From Alphaproteobacteria bacterium (GTDB taxonomy: Bacteria > Pseudomonadota > Alphaproteobacteria > Rhodobacterales > Rhodobacteraceae): a stretch of 41,772 bases of DNA. Below the pieces are notes generated by a model. It worked only from the letters and a program-made list of their open reading frames with translations. It had not been told where the DNA came from and made no database searches. Location of the stretch: contig JAUHWP010000012.1 of assembly GCA_030424645.1 (NCBI GenBank), positions 1-41,772 on the forward strand. The letters run 5' to 3'. The position numbers and the translations under genes are program-made. This document shows positions 37,609 to 41,772 of this stretch, one piece after another (the stretch's first letter is position 1; each line of letters starts with the position of its first letter).

Positions 37609-38700
37609 ATGCACCGCATTGATGAATACCGCGATGTCGCACGCACCCTCGGTGCAGATGCCGTCGCCCTCGTGCCCGGTCCGAATTTCGACAGGTTGAC
37701 CGGTCGCCACTTTCATTCCAACGAACGTCCGCTGGTGATCTTCGTGCCCGTCGAAGGTGCCCCGGCAGCAATTGTGCCGAACCTTGAACTGCGCTCATTC
37801 GACCTTGTCGGCTTCGCGGGCGAAGTCTTCGACTGGCGCGACCAGGATGGCTACCAGCACGCCTTCGAGGCGCTGGCCGCTCATCTGCCGCTGAAGCGAT
37901 TGGCCGTGGAAGGCCAGGTGATGCGCGTTTTCGTTCACCATGCGCTGGCCGCTGCCTATCCCGGGCTTGACCTTGTCGATGGCGAGACCTCGATCTCGGC
38001 CCTGCGGCTGATAAAGTCGCCCGAGGACGTGACCGCGCTGGAAACTGCGATCCGAATCTCTGAATCCGCCCTTGGCGATGTGCTGCCACAGGTGCGCGTC
38101 GGCCAGACAGAAAAGCAGGTCGAGAACATGCTCATGGCGGCGCTGTTCAATCACGGCGCCGACGACAAGGCCTTTACCCCGATTGTTGTGGCAGGGGATA
38201 ACACGGCCCGCCCCCATGCCTCGGCCCGCGAGACCTATGCTATCAAGCCCGGCGATGCGCTGCTGTTCGATTTCGGCGCCGCCAAACACGGGTTCATGGC
38301 CGACATCACCCGCACGGTCTTCGTCAGTCATGCCAGCAAGGAAGCGAAAGACGTTTATGAAACCGTTCTGCGCGCCAACCGGATCGGCCACGAGATCACC
38401 CGCGCGGGTGTAACCGCCCACGAGGTGGACGACGCTGTCATCTCGGTCTTGGAGGCATCGCCCTATGCAGACCGGATCCGCACCAAGACCGGTCACGGCC
38501 TTGGCCGCGCTGTGCATGAAGCCCCCTATATCATGCGCGGCAATCACCAGGTGTTGGAAGCGGGTATGGTCTTTACCGACGAGCCGGGGCTTTACGAGAT
38601 CGGCAATTTCGGCGTGCGGATCGAGGATGATCTGCTGGTGACCGACGGGGGGTGCCGCTCGCTCACCAGCTTTCCGCGCGAATTGACGGTGATTGGCTGA
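37609..38700 (+). CDS. M24-family metallopeptidase (Xaa-Pro aminopeptidase/dipeptidase-like)
   Basis: Pita-bread-fold protein of 363 residues. The five metal ligands of active M24 peptidases are present: Asp in LLFDFGAAK, Asp in MADITRT, His in GHGLGRAVHEAP, Glu in FTDEPGLY and Glu in VRIEDDLL. This argues for a real Xaa-Pro type peptidase rather than a creatinase-like member lacking metals. Ectoine hydrolase (DoeA) is another M24 branch and cannot be excluded by eye. Set between the peptide-binding protein and its permeases, it likely cleaves imported proline peptides. Cytoplasmic; no signal peptide. Confidence 0.87.
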   Translation: MHRIDEYRDVARTLGADAVALVPGPNFDRLTGRHFHSNERPLVIFVPVEGAPAAIVPNLELRSFDLVGFAGEVFDWRDQDGYQHAFEALAAHLPLKRLAVEGQVMRVFVHHALAAAYPGLDLVDGETSISALRLIKSPEDVTALETAIRISESALGDVLPQVRVGQTEKQVENMLMAALFNHGADDKAFTPIVVAGDNTARPHASARETYAIKPGDALLFDFGAAKHGFMADITRTVFVSHASKEAKDVYETVLRANRIGHEITRAGVTAHEVDDAVISVLEASPYADRIRTKTGHGLGRAVHEAPYIMRGNHQVLEAGMVFTDEPGLYEIGNFGVRIEDDLLVTDGGCRSLTSFPRELTVIG

Positions 38701-39710
38701 TGCTGCGATTTTTCCTTTCCCGTCTGCTGACGTTCATTCCCACCTTCATCGGGGTGACACTGGTGTCTTTCGCCTTCATCCGCCTGTTGCCCGGCGACCC
38801 GATCATCGTCATGGCCGGAGAACGGGGGCTGACCGATGAACGCTATGCCGAGCTTCAGGAAAAGTTTGGCTTCGACCGCCCGCTTGCCGTGCAGTTCTGG
38901 GAATACCTTACCGGCGTGGTGCAAGGTGACCTGGGTGAAAGCTTCGTGACCAACAGACCGGTCTGGGACGAGTTCTTCGCGCTTTTCCCGGCCACGCTGG
39001 AGCTTTCGATTTGCGCCATCATCATCGCCATCCTGCTTGGCATCCCGGCCGGCGTGATCGCTGCGGTGAACCGGGGCAAGTTCTTCGATCGGGCGCTGAT
39101 GTCCACCGCGCTGGTGGGGTATTCGATGCCGATCTTCTGGTGGGCGCTGCTGCTTATCATCGTTTTTTCCGGGAATCTTGGCTGGACGCCGGTCTCGGGC
39201 AGGATCGACCTGCTTTACTTCTTCGATGATGTTACGGGCTTCATGCTGATCGACAGCCTGCTTTCGGGGCAGGACGGGGCGTTCCGCTCGGCGGCGCGTC
39301 ACCTGATCCTGCCGTCGATCGTGCTGGCCACGATCCCGCTTGCGGTGATCGCCCGGCAGACGCGTTCGGCCATGCTGGAGGTCCTGTCCGAAGACTATAT
39401 CCGCACGGCCCGCGCCAAGGGCCTGAGTTCGGGCCGAGTAAACGGGTTGCACGCGCTGAGGAACGCCATGATCCCGGTGATCACGGTGATCGGCCTGTCG
39501 GTGGGCACATTGATGGCCGGGGCAATCCTGACCGAATCCATCTTTTCCTGGCCCGGCATCGGCAAGTGGATGGTCGATTCCATCTTCCGCCGTGACTATC
39601 CCGTTGTTCAGGGCGGGTTGCTGCTGATCGCGCTTATCGTGATGCTCGTGAACCTGATCGTCGATCTTCTCTATGGCCTCATCAACCCCAGAATCAGGCA
39701 CCGCGAATGA
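38700..39710 (+). CDS. Peptide ABC transporter permease (DppB-like)
   Basis: Inner-membrane permease of 336 residues: N-terminal LRFFLSRLLTFIPTFIGVTLVSFAFIRLLPGDP is the DppB/OppB signature, and the coupling loop RTARAKGLSSGRVNGLHALRNAMIPV is present. The ATG at 38700 shares one base with the peptidase stop (TGATG); the track start at 38652 lies inside that gene. It overlaps the next permease by 4 nt. Confidence 0.93.
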   Translation: MLRFFLSRLLTFIPTFIGVTLVSFAFIRLLPGDPIIVMAGERGLTDERYAELQEKFGFDRPLAVQFWEYLTGVVQGDLGESFVTNRPVWDEFFALFPATLELSICAIIIAILLGIPAGVIAAVNRGKFFDRALMSTALVGYSMPIFWWALLLIIVFSGNLGWTPVSGRIDLLYFFDDVTGFMLIDSLLSGQDGAFRSAARHLILPSIVLATIPLAVIARQTRSAMLEVLSEDYIRTARAKGLSSGRVNGLHALRNAMIPVITVIGLSVGTLMAGAILTESIFSWPGIGKWMVDSIFRRDYPVVQGGLLLIALIVMLVNLIVDLLYGLINPRIRHRE

Positions 39711-40615
39711 CCGATACAAGCATGACCTCCGCCGCTACCTCTGCCCCGCAACCGCCAAGCCGGCTGCGCGAGTTCTGGAGTTATTTCAGCGAGAACCGAG
39801 GAGCCGTCATCGGGCTTTATGTTTTCGGCTTTCTGCTGCTGGTCGCAATCCTTGCGCCCCTGATTGCGCCCTATGACGCGGCCACCCAGTTTCGCCAGCA
39901 TACGCTGACACCGCCGGTCTGGGCCGAGGGCGGAACCTGGGACTTTCCGCTGGGCACCGACCCCTTGGGCCGGGACATGCTCTCGCGGTTGATGCATGGC
40001 GCACGATATTCTTTCTTTGTCGGACTTGTCGTCGTGGCCGTGGCAGCCTCGGGAGGGATTCTCTTCGGTCTTATCGCAGGCTTCGCGCCGCGCTGGCTGG
40101 ACACGTTCATTATGCGGGTGATGGATGTGGTGCTTGCCTTCCCCTCGCTGCTGCTTGCCCTTGCGCTGGTGGCCATCCTCGGGCCGTCGCTGCTTAATGC
40201 GATGATCGCCATCGCTATCGTCCAGCAGCCGCACTATGTGCGCCTTACCCGGGCGTCGGTGATGAACGAACTGACCAAGGAATACGTGACCTCGGCGCGT
40301 GTTGCAGGCGCCGGGTTGCTGCGCCTGATGTTCGTGACCGTGCTGCCCAACTGCCTTGCGCCGATCATCGTGCAGGCCGCGCTGTCCTTCTCGAACGCCA
40401 TCCTGGATGCAGCCGCGTTGGGCTTTCTGGGGATGGGCGCGCAACCCCCCATCCCGGAATGGGGAACCATGCTGTCGGAAAGCCGCGAATTTATCCTGCG
40501 CGCATGGTGGGTCGTCACCTTCCCCGGCATTGCCATTCTTGTGGCCGTGCTGGCGATCAACCTGATGGGCGACGGATTGCGTGACGCGCTTGATCCCAAG
40601 ATGAGAAGGAGCTGA
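39707..40615 (+). CDS. Peptide ABC transporter permease (DppC-like)
   Basis: A 302-residue permease with the OppC N-terminal domain (RLREFWSYFSENRGAVIGLYVFGFLL), a conserved FPLGTDPLGRDMLSRLMHGAR motif and the coupling loop EYVTSARVAGAGLLRLMFVTVLPN. Partner of the preceding permease. The ATPase gene follows after 3 nt. Confidence 0.93.
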   Translation: MTDTSMTSAATSAPQPPSRLREFWSYFSENRGAVIGLYVFGFLLLVAILAPLIAPYDAATQFRQHTLTPPVWAEGGTWDFPLGTDPLGRDMLSRLMHGARYSFFVGLVVVAVAASGGILFGLIAGFAPRWLDTFIMRVMDVVLAFPSLLLALALVAILGPSLLNAMIAIAIVQQPHYVRLTRASVMNELTKEYVTSARVAGAGLLRLMFVTVLPNCLAPIIVQAALSFSNAILDAAALGFLGMGAQPPIPEWGTMLSESREFILRAWWVVTFPGIAILVAVLAINLMGDGLRDALDPKMRRS

Positions 40616-40618
40616 GCG

Positions 40619-41611
40619 ATGTCACTCCTGCGCATCCGCAACCTTTCGGTAGACTTCCAAACCTCGGGTGGCCTGTTTCGTGCAGTCGACAGCGTGGACC
40701 TTGAGGTGAATGCAGGCGATATCCTTGCCATCGTTGGGGAAAGCGGTTCCGGCAAATCGGTGTCGATGCTTGCTGCCATGGGCCTGCTACCGTGGAGTGC
40801 CAAGGTCACTGCCGACGAGATCAGTTTTGACGGCACAGACCTTGGTGGCTTGCGCGGATCCGCCCGCCGCAAGCTGATCGGCCGCGATATGTCGATGATA
40901 TTTCAGGAACCGATGTCCTCGCTCAATCCCTGCTTCACAATAGGGTTCCAGATCAAGGAGGTGCTGCGCCAGCACCTTGGACTGAAAGGCAGCGCGGCGA
41001 CGGACCGGGCGATAGAACTGCTCGACATGGTCGGCATTCCCGATCCAGCCCGGCGGCTCAGCGCCTTTCCGTTTCAGCTTTCGGGGGGCATGAACCAGCG
41101 CGTGATGATCGCCATCGCCATCGCCTGCACGCCGCGCCTGCTGATCGCTGACGAGCCGACCACCGCGCTTGACGTAACCATCCAGGCACAGATCCTGGAA
41201 TTGCTGACCGGGCTTCAGGCCGAAACGGGGATGGGGCTGATCCTGATCACCCACGATATGGGCGTGGTGGCCGAAACGGCCGAGCGCGTTTCCGTACAAT
41301 ACGCTGGCCAGAAGGTAGAGGAGCAACCGGTGATCGACCTGTTCGACAGACCGCAACACCCCTATACCGCTGCCCTGCTGGCCGCCCTGCCGGAACGCGC
41401 CACCGAGCGCCGCCTGCCCACCATTCCCGGTGCCGTTCCGGGGGCTTTCGATCGACCGCAGGGGTGCCTTTTCTCGCCGCGTTGCCGCTATGCCGATGAA
41501 ACCTGTCGCACCGTCGCACCACCCGTGCAGAGCGCGGCGCTTGGCTGGGCGCGTTGCCACTATCCACTGTCCGCAACCGAGGGCGTCATAGCCGAGGAGA
41601 CTGCACAATGA
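40619..41611 (+). CDS. Peptide ABC transporter ATP-binding protein (DppD-like)
   Basis: ATPase of 330 residues with Walker [15 protein letters not shown]-loop [16 protein letters not shown], signature [17 protein letters not shown], Walker [17 protein letters not shown] and the C-terminal oligopeptide-transporter extension with cysteines ([16 protein letters not shown]). The extension is typical of DppD/OppD. Its stop overlaps the next gene (ATGA). Confidence 0.93.
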   Translation: MSLLRIRNLSVDFQTSGGLFRAVDSVDLEVNAGDILAIVGESGSGKSVSMLAAMGLLPWSAKVTADEISFDGTDLGGLRGSARRKLIGRDMSMIFQEPMSSLNPCFTIGFQIKEVLRQHLGLKGSAATDRAIELLDMVGIPDPARRLSAFPFQLSGGMNQRVMIAIAIACTPRLLIADEPTTALDVTIQAQILELLTGLQAETGMGLILITHDMGVVAETAERVSVQYAGQKVEEQPVIDLFDRPQHPYTAALLAALPERATERRLPTIPGAVPGAFDRPQGCLFSPRCRYADETCRTVAPPVQSAALGWARCHYPLSATEGVIAEETAQ

Positions 41612-41772
41612 GCGATCCGGTCGTCGTTGCCGAAAACCTCAGCCGCGATTACGAAGTCGGCGGCGGGCTGTTTTCCAAGCCGAGGATTCTGCAGGCCGTC
41701 GCCGGGACCAGCTTTTCCGTGGCGGCAGGCAAGACCCTTGCCATCGTGGGCGAAAGCGGCTGCGGCAAGTCG
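41608..41772 (+). CDS. Peptide ABC transporter ATP-binding protein (DppF-like), partial
   Basis: Only the first 55 codons are in the window ([20 protein letters not shown] ... [12 protein letters not shown]). The Walker A at the very end, and its place after DppD with a 4-nt overlap, identify the second ATPase of the peptide transporter. Not in the ORF track because it runs off the right edge. Confidence 0.88.
   Translation, partial: MSDPVVVAENLSRDYEVGGGLFSKPRILQAVAGTSFSVAAGKTLAIVGESGCGKS

Noticed and set aside
36001-37716. 571-residue minus-strand ORF opposite the DppA-like gene
   Set aside because: Antisense shadow of a well-supported binding protein; no start signal or recognisable domain.
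37609-38700. Assignment of the M24 protein as creatinase
   Set aside because: All five metal ligands of metallopeptidases are present, whereas creatinase lacks them.

Overview
The window looks like a chromosomal segment of an alphaproteobacterium of the Rhodobacteraceae (Roseobacter-like). This is inferred from high G+C, dense operons with ATGA/GTGA overlaps, a split cobalamin-dependent methionine synthase, polar amino acid and peptide ABC transporters of the alphaproteobacterial type, and an IS6-like remnant. No rRNA, tRNA, CRISPR array or prophage was seen. It reads as a nutrient-acquisition segment: iron, cobalamin-controlled methyl metabolism, zinc, siderophore iron, phosphate, then amino acids and peptides.

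Positions 1-5460 (minus strand) hold heme iron acquisition (hmuS, start of hmuT) and a four-gene siderophore ABC transporter (binding protein, two permeases, ATPase). Positions 5625-13519 form a cobalamin-responsive block. Three cobalamin riboswitches lie within about 3.2 kb. One (minus) abuts an expressed-looking 3' fragment of nrdF. One (plus) leads a Rieske monooxygenase/reductase pair resembling glycine betaine monooxygenase GbcAB. One (plus) leads an unrecognised 100-residue protein, followed by methionine synthase split into a homocysteine-binding protein and a protein carrying the pterin, cobalamin and activation domains.

Positions 13679-19521 are a zinc-limitation operon. Two Zur-box-like palindromes precede a COG0523 GTPase (ZigA type), a DUF1826 protein, a His-rich ZrgA-like periplasmic protein, an ABC ATPase, an FtsX-type permease and two Tat-exported DUF3299 proteins. 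Positions 19604-28019 are a second siderophore system: a DUF2218/siderophore-interacting reductase, ATPase, two permeases and binding protein on the minus strand, a divergent TonB-dependent receptor, and an AraC regulator. The receptor promoter region carries a perfect 5-7-5 palindrome that also occurs, degenerate, before hmuS and before the first siderophore operon.

Positions 28020-28937 are a poorly coding scar with an IS6-family transposase remnant. It is followed by phoX and its terminator. Positions 31225-41772 (running off the edge) look like one long operon: a polar amino acid ABC transporter, a class IV aminotransferase, a GntR/FCD regulator, a Dpp-type peptide transporter and an M24 metallopeptidase. 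A GntR-type palindrome overlaps its promoter.

The most distinctive part is the cobalamin block. The arrangement suggests that B12 scarcity derepresses an O2-dependent demethylation route (GbcAB), a small unknown protein and a ribonucleotide reductase fragment, next to the B12-dependent methionine synthase. All functions are inferred from sequence read by eye; no database search was run.
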